A stretch of DNA of 64,000 bases from Amborella trichopoda (lineage: Eukaryota; Streptophyta; Magnoliopsida; Amborellales; Amborellaceae). Made by a program: the position numbers and the translations under genes. Positions within the stretch are counted from its first letter, which is position 1, and each line of letters starts with the position of its first letter. This document shows positions 53,925 through 64,000 of this stretch, in pieces. The DNA lies in NCBI RefSeq assembly GCF_000471905.2, contig NW_006497735.1, forward strand, positions 1,480,330-1,544,329, in the 5' to 3' direction. Below the pieces are notes generated by a model. It was not told the origin of the DNA and ran no database searches. It saw only the letters and a list, made by a program, of their open reading frames with translations.

Positions 53925-54690
53925 ACTTTTTCCTGGACCATGGTTCGGGTCCGGGTCAGACTTGGACCCGGATTCAGATTTGACTGGACTCTAATTTATT
54001 GGATTTGGACTCTAAAAATATAACTATGTACCTAAAAATATTTTATAAATTTATTAAATATACACATGTATTATTTAAATATAAAAAAGTTCATGTAAAA
54101 TTGCAACTTTAAAAAGTAGAATTAAAGATGCAACTCAAAAATCATCATAAGGTTGTTTTAATGTTTTAAAGTTGTTTTAATGTTGAAAAAAACCCTTGGC
54201 AATGAGATATATAAATATAAAAAAAAAAAGAAATTTTTAGTTGTAGAAAATTAGAAATAGTGCAACTTGCAACACATTATTTAGACAATCCATTTTCAAG
54301 ATTTTTATATGTTTATCGATCTACTTGATTTTAACCATTTTTTTAGTTTAAAATCTTATAAGTAAAAATGAAAATATATTTTAAGATAATCTTAAGAATT
54401 TTTACGCCAAAATTACATGTTATGATAAAATTTAGAGGTGCAACTTAATTGGATTGTTTGAAATTTCAACTTATACAAACCATACTCTTTAAATATTTTG
54501 ACTAAAAATATATAATTATATTTATTTAAATAATATATATTAAATATTAATAGTATTTTAATTGGGCCTCTATAGACCCGGACCCGGACCCGGACCCGAA
54601 CCCGAACCCAGACCCATGGACCCTAATACTATTCAGCAAGATCCAATTTTTGGACCCATGCCGGAACCGGGTCGAGTGCTAGTCCCTTGC
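53925..54690. mobile_element. GGGTCC-rich DNA element, split by a MITE
   Basis: Left part: GGTTCGGGTCCGGGTCAGAC and TTGGACCCGGATTCAG. Right part: GACCCGGACCCGGACCCGGA, CCCAGACCCATGGACC and GGACCCATGCCGGAACCGGG. The two parts have inverted composition, as in the smaller pieces at 24.0-24.5 kb. A family A MITE sits in the middle. Confidence 0.55.
54083..54488 (-). mobile_element. hAT-like MITE copy, family A, nested
   Basis: Read on the minus strand it starts AGAGTATGGTTTGTATAAGT TG and shares the inner words of the other copies (TAGAGGTGCAACTTAATTGG, ATTTTAACCATTTTTTTAG). It is flanked by TTAAATAT at 54075-54082 and 54489-54496, a perfect 8-bp direct repeat. Confidence 0.8.
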
Positions 54691-54997
54691 CCGCGCGGTA
54701 GAGAGAGAGAGGTGTAAACTTTTTTCAGGCGCTCGCTGTACTCTACCATCATCTCATCTGCGTCTCTAACACGAGAGGAGAGAGAAACACAGTGAAGGAA
54801 ACATGACATAAATTGTTTGATTTCGCAGAAGAACTGAGGCTAGGTCACCATGGCCATGTAAACAGAAGAAAGACAGAGTAGATTTATATGTGCAACCATA
54901 TGACGCTTCCATGTGTCAAGCCATGAAGCAGGTGTCACTCTTCTCCCAAACAATCCCTCCCCAATATTTCTAATTCCTCTCTCTTCTCTCTCTCTCC
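54691..54997 (+). promoter_or_regulatory. Promoter and leader of the seipin gene
   Basis: Only about 300 bases separate the GGGTCC element from the start codon. No clear TATA box is seen. CT-rich tracts (54966-54995, CTCTCTCTTCTCTCTCTCTC) stand just before the ATG, a frequent feature of plant leaders. The start sits in CCATGG, a good context. Confidence 0.5.
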
Positions 54998-55606
54998 ATG
55001 GATTCTCAGACCATGACAAGCCCCATCTGTCTTTCGCCTCCCCCACAAGAGAGCGACCCCCTCTTGCTTAAACCAGTGGATTGGCTCATCGACCTTCTCT
55101 CTATACACCTCAACTTCATTTCCCATTTCTTCTCTGCAATTTCATCCACATTCTATGCCTTCTTATCCATGGTTCTCGAGTTCTTTCACTCGATTGGTGA
55201 GGCCAAACACAAGGCTGAAGAGACCGCTCACCAGGAACTTGAAGCCGTTTCGAGAGCTCCCTTGGCCGTGGCTGAAGGTGGGGGTCTATTTGCAAAGAAG
55301 CTGGTTTTTGGCTGCTTGGGGGCCACTTATGTGTGCTCAATTCTCGTTTTGCTCCTGGTTTTTTCTGTGCTTTTGGGAGTTGGGTTTGTTAATCTTTGGG
55401 TTGAAGAGCCTGTGGTGGTTAAGAAGAACCTCTATTTTGATTATACTCAGCCTCACCCTGTTGCTGTTGTCTCTGTTGATGATTTGGGGAATTTCAAGAG
55501 TTTGGTTCGTGGGAAGAGAGCTATACCTGCTGGTCACACCTTCTTTGTCTCTGTGGTTCTTGTATTGCCGGAGTCTGATTTGAATAGGAATTTGGGCGTT
55601 TTTCAG
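54998..55606 (+). CDS. SEIPIN1-like: Seipin, exon 1
   Basis: Seipin is an ER membrane protein that forms rings at the sites where lipid droplets bud. Exon 1 encodes residues 1-203 of a 434-residue protein. The N-terminus faces the cytosol (MDSQTMTSPICLSPPPQESD, then an amphipathic stretch WLIDLLSIHLNFISHFFSAI). The first membrane segment is about 102-130 (VFGCLGATYVCSILVLLLVF). Then the luminal domain starts: GFVNLWVEEPVVVKKNLYFD YTQPHPVA, and IPAGHTFFVSVVLVLPESDL NRNLGVFQ, the most conserved seipin text. The short N-terminus fits plant SEIPIN1 better than the longer SEIPIN2/3. Ends TTTTTCAG before GTACTG, phase 0. Confidence 0.93.
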
Positions 55607-57477
55607 GTACTGGGTCTTCGATTTTCTTTTGTATTCATTGGCTTCTGATTTTCTTATTTAATTTTGATCTTGCTTTTGCGGGTTGCGAATATTTTATTTT
55701 TCTATTCTGTATCCGATTTCTTGTTAAGTGTTATTTTTGCTTCTATTATGGGATGTGCTTGATCATTTTGGATGCTTTGGTGATGGTTGCTCTGAAAATT
55801 GGCTCATTCATATCTTTTTTTTAAATTTTAAGTTGGTTTTGTTTGTTTTTACGTTCATTATGGTTACTGCCTTTGAGAATAGCTTACATTTGGTCTTTAG
55901 GGAAATGCACATCATTTATTTTTGGAAATAGAATAATGCAGTTATTGGTTTAACTATTCAGTGCTGGAGTTGCAAATTATTGAGGGAGATAAATACTGAG
56001 ACGTTTTCATGAGGGATCGCTAGTGTTTAAGGGTCTGTTAGAGTTGCAGTTTTTGAGTAACTACTGTTCTTTGTTGATCATTGTCTAAAGTTGCTGTAGA
56101 GCAGCAATGAATGGTAATTTTTAGCAAACATTAATGAAATAGCATCTTCTTATGAGTAGAGATAAATAACTATGATTATCCCCATTAATTTTTCAATGAT
56201 TCTGTTGAAGAAGTTGAACGGTGAGTACCTCCCTGCTTTTGAATTTTGTGCCCAAAAATAATTTAAAAACATTGGTCAAAGTGATGAGATAGAATTGCAG
56301 CAAAGTTTTTTTCTGCCTTTTTAAGTCTGCAGTCTTGAATAGAACAGTTAACACATTAAAAAAAAAAAGAGTCTGTAGTCTTGGTCTGATTCTAAACTTC
56401 ATTCTTTATTTTCTGTCTCAGTTGGGAAGAGTCCCTGTTATCATACTCTGTGGAACTTTCCTACCTTGTGATACTAAGGAGATAATGAGATGGTGTTTCT
56501 AATTTTCTATAATAAATTTGAGATCATGGAATTGGCTACAAGGACATCTCTCTCTTGTGGCCATGACGACCATGTTCCTAATTGCAATATCTGAAGTCAA
56601 ATTGTATACCCTCTTCCATATGATCACTAGGAATGGCTTTCTTCTTTGATTTGCACCGCCTTCTCTTATATGGACATCAATATGCCTTTCTTCATTGGGA
56701 CTTAAACAAGTTTTATGTGGTGCCCACATCCATAGATGGTTACAAGAAATAAGTCCTTTCTGTATCATCTTTGCAAGTCGTTACACTGTTTTCACCAGGC
56801 TTGTGGAACATGGTTCCAAGGATTGAAGGACAAAGTAGGCTATATACATAGTTGGCAAGAGTGGTCTCTGAAATGGTGATTGGCGTAACTCATATGTTTA
56901 TCTGATCAGTAGATGCTATGATTGTTGTTTGGTAGTCTGTATGGATTTTGTTTTTACATCATGGGTTCAATTAATCATTTGTTCACGTTGGATGGTATTG
57001 CCCATTAGAAATGGTAGGTTGTAGTACAATTCCATGTGAAGGATCTGGGTCATAGACTCCTAGGTGGTTCATCTTGGGCATGGAACTGTTGTTTACTCAG
57101 CACCAAATGTTCATTAAGACTTTTCTAAGAGATGCATACTAAAGATTGTAAAATTGACAACTTCATTTAGCGATTCTTAGGGTCTTGTAGTTGATAATGT
57201 TATAAAGTCCTAAAAACATTTTTCTCTAAAACTACACATGATGATGGTGGACAAATAACAGAAAGACCCATATTGTACTAAAGAATAAATGCACAAGGAA
57301 CAAAAAATATGATAAAGACCAATGTTGGATTCCAGGGCTCAAGCAAGAAACTCGGCCCCTTGCCAAGAAGAGTAACTTGGGGGAGTTCGAGACAACTTTT
57401 CCGAATTGCCCGATTTGAGGAAAGGTGCCAAAAACTAAAAAATTAGCAAATAAATATGAAAAATAAAATATGGAAAA

Positions 57478-57712
57478 GTATACAAAGAGACCATTTCCTT
57501 TTAGTACAAGGAGGTCACAACCATTCTTGTGCGTCAAATTTCAAATCAAATGGTTATAAGTGTACTTGTGATTAAACTCAAAGCCCAACAAAAAATTTCT
57601 CAAACTTCGTGACACACCCCAAGCAATCCAATTGGATATCTAATGGCTAGGATTAATTGTGATCTCATTGTACAAAAGATAAATTGTCTGTTAGTATACA
57701 ATCCATAAAAAA
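57478..57712. mobile_element. MITE-like foldback, family B (in seipin intron)
   Basis: Left end AAAGTATACAAAGAGACCAT with TAGTACAAGGAGGTCACAAC; right end, reversed, TTGTATACTAACAGACAATT with TTGTACAATGAGATCACAAT. The middle carries CAAACTTCGTGACACACCCC. The same plan and words as the 52.5 kb copy. Confidence 0.75.
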
Positions 57713-60700
57713 TTTAAACAATATTTAGAGATGCAAAAAAGCATATGAAATAAAAAAGGGTATAAATCATGGAATAGGAAAATTCACTAATGTTATTGGC
57801 TTGGAAAAAATAATTAATATATGAAAATGGGAAAAATGAGAAATAATATAATAAATGAAAAATCATAAAAACACAAGTATATTTAAAATGAGTTATAAAT
57901 CAATTATGATTGATTTAGTAAAAATCTTTCTAAAATGAGTTTAAAATGTCTTTTTCTCAATTCTAGTACTTCCAATATATAAATCTGGCAAAACTCTTTC
58001 TAAAAACACAAATTTGGCTCCAATGGCACACTGTAGGTCCTTCGATCTTGAAAAATGAAAAAGGGGGGTGGATTTCCTCCCCTTTTAGAAGCCCGGGTTT
58101 TACAGTACTCAGGTGAGTCGCTATAGTACACGCGTGGGTATTGTACAGGGTACATACCTGTACCCTGTTCTGGGCTCGGTAGTCCCTTGTGCCCAAGTAG
58201 CTTACCCAAGTTCAAGTCAACCAGGACGAGTTTTCAACCTTTGATAGAAACTAACTAGGAACCTGAAGGTAAACCTGCTCATAAAGATATTTTGGAATGG
58301 TCATTCTAGGATTGGAAACACAAGATTTAGGATGCTGTTTAAAGCGATTGCGCTAGAAATGGAGAGTTCGACTTTGTTAGAGCTGTAGCTTCCACATGTA
58401 CATGCTGAAGGGAATCATTGAACAAAAAAGCAAGCATAGTGTTCATGTGGGTAGATATATTTGTATGAAGCCTTGAAATCATTGATAAAAAAGATGGTGA
58501 CTTATTTGAAATTGTGGAGGCTTAGCAGGCTTGGAAGATTTTATGCTGTTACCTGAGAAATAGAAGGCTATTGGAAGGATTGCCTAAGTGACTTTTCATC
58601 CCTAAGGCATATATGGTTGGATCAGCTCTATGTCGCAATGCCGAAGGAGTGATCCCGATGGCAAGCATTGCCTTTGTAGCATCATTGTAGAGTAGGAAAT
58701 TAAACTTCTAGAAATCATTTGTTCTTATTGAACCTGGGACGTTATGGTTTTCCGTTTTTCTTTTTTCCCTTTTTGATTGGTCCTTTACAGGTTTTAGCCC
58801 CTGTTGTATCTTTTTCTTATGTTAGTTGTGTTGTGGAACCATTTAGTTGTATGACTAATATATTCATGCCCAACTTGACATGGTCCTTATTCATTTCTCC
58901 TCCACTTCGTAATTCTTTCACATTACTGTGGTTCCGATTGTCAGTTACTTCATAATTGTAGCTCGTGTGCTTTTTAATTCTTTTTTTTTTTCAGATTTAC
59001 AGATTTTGACTTTGCAATTACAATATATGGGTATTGCCAGTTTTAGTTTTTGATAGTGATTACCATCACATCATTTTTCTATTCAAAACTCTTTATTGGC
59101 AACAGCTGAAGCAATGAGCTCATGTTCCATTTTGAAATGAGTGATAAAGCTGCAGTTCTTTGGACTGCCAGGGATTGTTTATCTATGAAGGGTGAATATC
59201 CAACGAAGCGTGTACTTGGATTCTTCAGAATCTGCCTTTTGGTTTCTATTGCTACATCCTTTTGATATATTAGATTGCCCTATGCCATGAATCCCTCTTG
59301 GGTGCCCAGATAAATGCTAGGAGTTTTAGGTGGTGAAATCTTATAAAAGTGTAGGAATATACAGGCAAGCACCTGCTATAAAGCGAGCTAAGTAGTGTCA
59401 TGTCGACCTATGGGGGCAAAACTCCCCTTGCCTGATACAGGGTGGCACCTAGACAGCCAAAGCAGTTGCCTTTGGTAACATTGGTTGCTACCATTCTTTT
59501 GACCTTTTCAAGATATAGCACTACGTGGAGAGCTGATAGCCTTTGTCCTTGAAAACCTTTTGAGTTGAGATCATGGTGGTACAGCTTCACTTGTGAGTCA
59601 CATGCCTCCCTTGAGTAAGATGGAAACAAAATTGGCCATGGCTCAGAAATCCAATTTAATATGATCTTAAAAATCATATATGGAGCTATAACCAGATCAG
59701 TAGTACCTAAACATTCAGTACTTGTAATTTGAACTTCTTTAATCATGTTATAGTTTGGTCAATCCTCTTTGTTACTGCCTTCATCACTGAGCCCCGTGGT
59801 CTCCATTAAGATGAAATTGTGAGTCATGAGAGAGTGCCATCAGCATGATGCTTCTCCTGTTGATCTCAAGTAAGTGTTTATCAGCTCCCTCCGTTGCTTT
59901 CTCTTTGTCGATTTCACCTTCAGTGTGTTGAGCAATTTTTGAACCCCATCTTGGGCTCTTATTCTTCTTTCTTGCCTTTGCATGGCAATGGGGGGTTTCT
60001 TCTTTGGGAAATCCTGGGGCCCTACATGGGCTATGAGGTTTGTGTTATGATGATATGAGTGCTGTAAATATTAAAAAGTGAGGAAAACATTAGAAAATGG
60101 ATAGTTGTGCAAAGATGTCATGTAATTTTATCATGTCTCCCAAAAGGAATTAACAGTGTTGAACTTGGTGGCCGTTTTATGATAGCCTCTTGAACGACAG
60201 ATTTGAGTTTGGTTAATCTTCAAATTAACATGGTGAAGATTTAAGATGCATAAATACAATACTTTTGTTTCTTATGTATCATGGTGTTTTTCTTTGTTCT
60301 TTTGTTGTTTTAACAAAGTTACTAGTAGATGCCTCTGTTGTGTCTAAGCAGTCGGTGCAGAATTATGAAATATTTGGAAGACCCCTAAAGGTACCATTTA
60401 TTACTATTTTGTGGTTATAAATGAGTTGCTCTTTTGTTCAGTCTTAAAAGACTATTACATGCATTACACATCTGCGATAAATACTAATAAGTGGGATAAA
60501 TTAGATTGTGGATTACTTGGACTTAGGAACTTTTTATGTCCTATTCCTAGCGTCTTGGTAGGTCTGCTATGGACTACTAGAATACAACATGCTTTCTGTT
60601 CTTCTGAATTCTCGCTTCTATCCTATTTCACTAAGGTGATGTTTGGGAGGGCATTGTAGTCTCTGCAGAACATGAATCTGAAATTGGGGAACTTTTTTTG

Positions 60701-61029
60701 TTTGTTTGAAATCTTGGAACTTTTGTTGAGTATTACAAATTTTGAACACTGATCTTGTATATTTTCAAAAGATAACAAGTCTTTCATTGTAAAGAAATTT
60801 TAAAGTTTATTTCTACTTAATGTTTATTCTCGGTTTATGTTTGCTTTTGGATTTCTTGTTTTGCTTGGTGGCTTAAGGGGTTTGCCTATGGGCTGGTTGA
60901 TATTCATTCCTACACTTGGAATTGCTTGGTTCTAATCGGGAAGAACGCCAATGAGGTGCCTCTAGATAACTAGATAGATTCCCACTTCATTATAATTTTT
61001 TTTGTGGTGCTCGTCCCTTATCCTTGATT

Positions 61030-61190
61030 CATGTTCTTGTAAAGCGATCAAGAGGACAAGTAGGAACAAGAAGTCTATCATTAAGCAAGACTATATTATA
61101 AACAAGTAGGAAACAAGATGTCTATCATCTAACAAGGTGCAAGACAATATTATAAACAAGTAGGAAACAAGATGTCTAGCATCAAGCATG
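61030..61190. repeat. Tandem repeat in the seipin intron
   Basis: CAAGTAGGAAACAAGATGTC with TATCAT or TAGCATC, plus AGACTATATTATAAA, occurs two and a half times with a period of about 60 bases. Confidence 0.75.
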
Positions 61191-61566
61191 CTATTACTTT
61201 CCCAATCTTCCTGTGTCATTTTCTTTTACTTCACAACTTAACTCTAGAAAATAGAGTGGGTGATAGAAATTCATGTATCTTTGAATAACTTGCAAGGTCT
61301 ACACTTGTTAATTTTGTAACAGTTTTCTTTTTCTTTCCTAATCTGATGATCATCTTCTGAAGTAGAGATTTTATTTTCTTATATATCTGACGAGGAACTC
61401 TGCCATGGCTGGTCCCGCGTCGGTCATGCCTGTTCTAAACAGGAGAAAGGATGAGGGTTGTTTTAGGTTGGCAGCCTGCTTGAAACTTTTGCCATATCTA
61501 TTTCATGAATCATGAACCTATATTATAGACTAAAGGTATGGCTTTTGATAGAGGGAACAATATTCT

Positions 61567-61622
61567 TGTAGTTGATCCCTAATAGTTGGGATAAGGCTCG
61601 GATGATGATGATAATGATCGAT
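61567..61622 (+). repeat. Retroposon 3'-tail word with GAT repeats
   Basis: CCCTAATAGTTGGGATAAGG CT followed by CGGATGATGATGATAATGAT. The same word occurs at 27598-27640 and, reversed, at 30834-30880. Such GGGATAAGGCTT plus trinucleotide repeats are typical of 3' ends of truncated plant LINEs (RTE type); the class is an inference. Confidence 0.45.
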
Positions 61623-62058
61623 GATAAGGGTTTGTAAATTGTCATATATTATCAAATACTATTTTATAATTGAACAATATATATCGGGAATGCATATAGA
61701 AATGAACTAGAGGGATTTTTAGTATTTGTTTATATAATGAAACATATGAGTTGGTCATTCATTTACAATTTGTCTTTTCATACTTCAAACTGGACCACCA
61801 GAGTAAGTATAAGTGATTGTCAAGATTTACAGTACCAGCTCAGCTGAGTTCTATTTTATGATTTACTAGGTTCTATGAAGGCCTAATATTCTTTTGTGCT
61901 TGTGACTCTGGTTTTCCCCTCTTCATTTCATCTTCGCTATCGGCATATCGCATCTTGGTTTTTATTGTGATTTATTTTTCTAGAGTTATCTCAAGCAAAA
62001 GAGTTGTCAAAAGTTTTTCACTACATTCTTTAATGTGGTCATGAGAGGCTTTCATCAG

Positions 62059-62754
62059 TTAACTGCAGAGATCCTCTCAGTAAATGGGCAGATGCTAGCC
62101 CGGTCAAGCCAGCCATGCATGCTCCGATACCGCAGTGCCCCAATCCGCCTTATGCACACCTTCCTGATGGGCCTGCCCCTCCTTGTGGGCCTACTCGGTG
62201 AGACCCAAAAGCTTGTTATCCCTGTTCTAGAATACAACGAAGAGTCAGGCCCTGCTACAAGGGCCATCAGGGTAACTCTACAGCCAAGGACAGGGACTAC
62301 AAACGTACCCGAGCTTTACTCAGCTGAGATTCGTGTGAACTCTCGGCTCCCATTGTCCAAACAAGTTGTACATAATTGGAAGTGGACGTGCTATGTATGG
62401 GCCTCCTTATATACCTACACATTGCTTCTAATAATCACTATGTGTTGTTGCAAGAGGGTGGTTATGGGGGGACCGATGCGCCTGACTCGGGGCCCAACAG
62501 AGGAATTGAGACCCGGGGGACATCAGGTTTCTGGTGACCTTTCAGAGCCGTTACCACCAAGTGAAAAATTTTCCAGTGGGGTTATAGGGGAGGTATTTGA
62601 TGAGTCAAAGAGACGGAGCCGAGGTAGGAGTAGAAGGAAGGAGATTTTTCGGCGAGGGTTGTCGCCGGAAAATGTTGGTGAGTTGAAATCGAGCTTGACT
62701 GTGGGAGAAAGCAAGGGTGTTGAAGATTCGGGATCGGTATGCCTGGGTGGCTGA
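62059..62754 (+). CDS. SEIPIN1-like: Seipin, exon 2
   Basis: Residues 204-434 and stop TGA at 62752-62754. The coding part starts at TTA after TTTCATCAG; the upstream ATG at 62035 lies in the intron. It continues the luminal domain: LTAEILSVNGQMLARSSQPC MLRYRSAPIRLMHTFLMGLP, GETQKLVIPVLEYNE and RAIRVTLQPRTGTTNVPELY SAEI. HNWKWTCYVWASLYTYTLLL starts the second membrane segment (about 312-333), so the end faces the cytosol. CCCKRV and a basic/Ser-rich tail (ESKRRSRGRSRRKEIFRRG) follow. Both the domain order and length fit a complete seipin. Confidence 0.95.
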   Translation, partial: LTAEILSVNGQMLARSSQPCMLRYRSAPIRLMHTFLMGLPLLVGLLGETQKLVIPVLEYNEESGPATRAIRVTLQPRTGTTNVPELYSAEIRVNSRLPLSKQVVHNWKWTCYVWASLYTYTLLLIITMCCCKRVVMGGPMRLTRGPTEELRPGGHQVSGDLSEPLPPSEKFSSGVIGEVFDESKRRSRGRSRRKEIFRRGLSPENVGELKSSLTVGESKGVEDSGSVCLGG

Positions 62755-63004
62755 TGTATGGAGATTGTGGATGTTTTCTTTTTAGAATTTGTGTATTGGT
62801 AGAGGTCTGTCAGTGTTGGGAGACCCTTTCGGGCTCTTTTTGTAACTACCAAAGGTGGTCTCGTGTTCCTAAAAGAAATTAGGGAAGTAGGCTTGGTAGT
62901 AAAGATGGTTTTAGCCTCACATGCTTGAAGTATATTTTATTTTTATTATTTTGTTTCCGTTTGAAAAATTAGTTGTGATAAAATAAAGAACGTGGGAAAA
63001 GATA
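62755..63004 (+). other. 3' flank of the seipin gene
   Basis: Probably the 3' untranslated region. AATAAA at 62982-62987 is a candidate 3'-end signal, 228 bases after the stop, though it lies just before a MITE. Confidence 0.45.
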
Positions 63005-63363
63005 TAGGGTGTGGTTTTTATAAGGTTGCATGTTTAAACAATACAATTAAAGCGTACCTCCAAATTTTATCATTGGCGTAAAAATTCTTAGCATTATCCG
63101 AAAATCTATTTTTTTATTTAATTATAAAATTTTGAACTTTTAAAATGGTTAAAATCAATTAGATGTATAAATATATGAAAACTTGAAAATGGAAGGTATA
63201 GATAAATATGTTGCAAGATGTATTATTTTTAAGACTCAATTTTTTTTTTTTTTATATTCATATATCTCAATGTCAATTAGAGGGTTTTTCAACATTAAAA
63301 CAACTTTTTTTCAATGGATTTTTGAGGTGCATCTTTAATTTACAACTTTATATAAATTTTTTC
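63005..63363 (+). mobile_element. hAT-like MITE copy, family A, with clean target duplication
   Basis: Starts TAGGGTGTGGTTTTTATAAG G and ends TATATAAATTTTTTC. It is flanked by a perfect 8-bp repeat AAAAGATA at 62997-63004 and 63364-63371. No coding capacity. Confidence 0.85.
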
Positions 63364-63371
63364 AAAAGATA

Positions 63372-64000
63372 AATGGGGAAGTATTGGTAATTTAATGTGA
63401 TGATCAGGAGATGCTTTTTATCTGTAGCGCCCTTATGTATTCTACCCCTTATATTGTTCTCTAATTGGCATCAGCTACATGGAAAGTAGGAATTTTAGTA
63501 TTTTTTAATTGAAAAAGTTTATGTAAGAGCGAGGCTCTAGACAATCAAGTTAAGGTGTATCTCAAAAATTCACTAAAAGAGGTTGTTTTGATGCCGAAAG
63601 TTTCTCAAATTGATCAGAGTAGGAGGTGGTACATAAGTCCTTGTATTCTTTTATTCTTTAATGAAAAGTCATGGTTAAAGTTAAAAAAAAAAATGTATGT
63701 TTTTTTTGGGTTCATTAGAGGAGAAAGGCCTCTTCCTGTTTTTTCAATAGATTGGGGAGTTACATTTTTACATTTTGAAGTTGTTAATTGGAGGGTGTTA
63801 GTTGTAGGAGTGGATATTACGACGTGGTAACTGGGTGTAGGATGCTACCGTCACGACTTTAGTCCCATTCTTAAAAAAATGTGGTAAGTTAGTGGGGAAT
63901 TGAGCCCTTACTTTTTGGTGAGAATGGAATTAGAGACCTTCTCATGAGGTTCGACAATACTACCACTAAGCACTATGCCATTCTCAAAAGTGGTAAGTCA
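63372..64000. other. Intergenic to window end
   Basis: No supported gene. Near 63500-63600 a piece resembles the right half of a family A MITE (AGACAATCAAGTTAAGGTGT, ATTCACTAAAAGAGGTTGTT TTGATG). The 91-codon frame at 63555-63830 starts inside that piece and has no recognisable domain. Confidence 0.45.

Larger units (their letters stand above)
55607..62058 (+). other. Seipin intron (6452 bp)
   Basis: GT-AG, phase 0. It contains a family B MITE (57478-57712), a palindromic word ACAGGGTACATACCTGTACC at 58145-58164, a tandem repeat at 61030-61190 and a retroposon-tail word at 61567-61622. None of its open frames continues seipin; exon 1 and exon 2 join without missing conserved text. Confidence 0.8.

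Noticed and set aside
56499-56768. 89-codon minus-strand frame in the seipin intron
   Set aside because: Not repetitive and with fair composition, but no known domain and no partner exons; probably a transposon scrap.
59408-59746. 112-codon minus-strand frame in the seipin intron
   Set aside because: No recognisable domain, no exon context, lies inside an intron of an opposite-strand gene.
62035-62058. ATG at 62035 as start of a separate gene
   Set aside because: The text before 62059 is intron; the reading from 62059 continues seipin exon 1 exactly after LGVFQ.
1-64000. A multi-gene defence or metabolic cluster
   Set aside because: Only two host genes with unrelated roles are present; everything else is transposon-derived or non-coding.

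Overview
This window is nuclear DNA from a flowering plant. Evidence: a two-domain (group I) WRKY transcription factor gene with the plant-specific intron in its C-terminal WRKY domain, a plant seipin gene, several plant-type Ty3/gypsy and Ty1/copia LTR retrotransposons, small hAT-like and foldback elements, and a decayed plastid rpoA fragment. The two long genes have introns of up to 4.6 and 6.5 kb, so the genome is probably repeat-rich. Two 20-N gaps mark it as draft sequence. I cannot name the species.

Layout. 1-8133: a Tekay-like chromovirus on the minus strand, with its 3' LTR cut by the window edge, decayed gag-pol, PBS, and a 3.37 kb 5' LTR that carries a 1.7 kb hAT element with a perfect 8-bp target duplication. 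8134-18725: a decayed Tat/Retand-type gypsy element on the plus strand (gag, PR, RT, double RNase H, IN, repeat-rich spacer, 3' LTR with a duplicated promoter). 18723-23405: a third, short-LTR chromovirus on the minus strand, missing its integrase end and carrying a copia LTR remnant inside gag. Together these form a nest: hAT inside Tekay inside Tat inside chromovirus. 23.4-25.8 kb: intergenic DNA with pro-retroelement-free AT-rich stretches, GGGTCC-rich elements and a symmetrical 77-bp-arm foldback element.

25.87-40.30 kb: the WRKY2-like gene, five coding exons on the plus strand encoding 826 residues, all introns GT-AG. Its third intron holds organelle-derived DNA including an rpoA fragment; its fourth holds a hAT-like MITE and a perfect 24-bp hairpin. 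40.3-44.2 kb: microsatellites around an assembly gap, repeated GGCCGTTTGGGTA-type sequence, AT-rich repeats and another MITE copy. 44.2-49.2 kb: a second Tat-type remnant that has lost the RT catalytic motif. 49.2-54.7 kb: mostly unassigned AT-rich sequence with MITEs, tandem repeats and a GGGTCC-rich element.

54.998-62.754 kb: a seipin gene on the plus strand, two coding exons, 434 residues, separated by a 6.45 kb intron. 62.8-64.0 kb: 3' flank with a MITE copy that has a clean 8-bp target duplication.

The two host genes are not functionally linked as far as the sequence shows: one is a DNA-binding regulator, the other an ER membrane protein for lipid-droplet formation. I found no gene cluster that looks like an undescribed multi-gene system. 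The most informative signals are the dated nest of transposons, the small hAT-like MITE family with four copies, and the organelle DNA in the WRKY intron.
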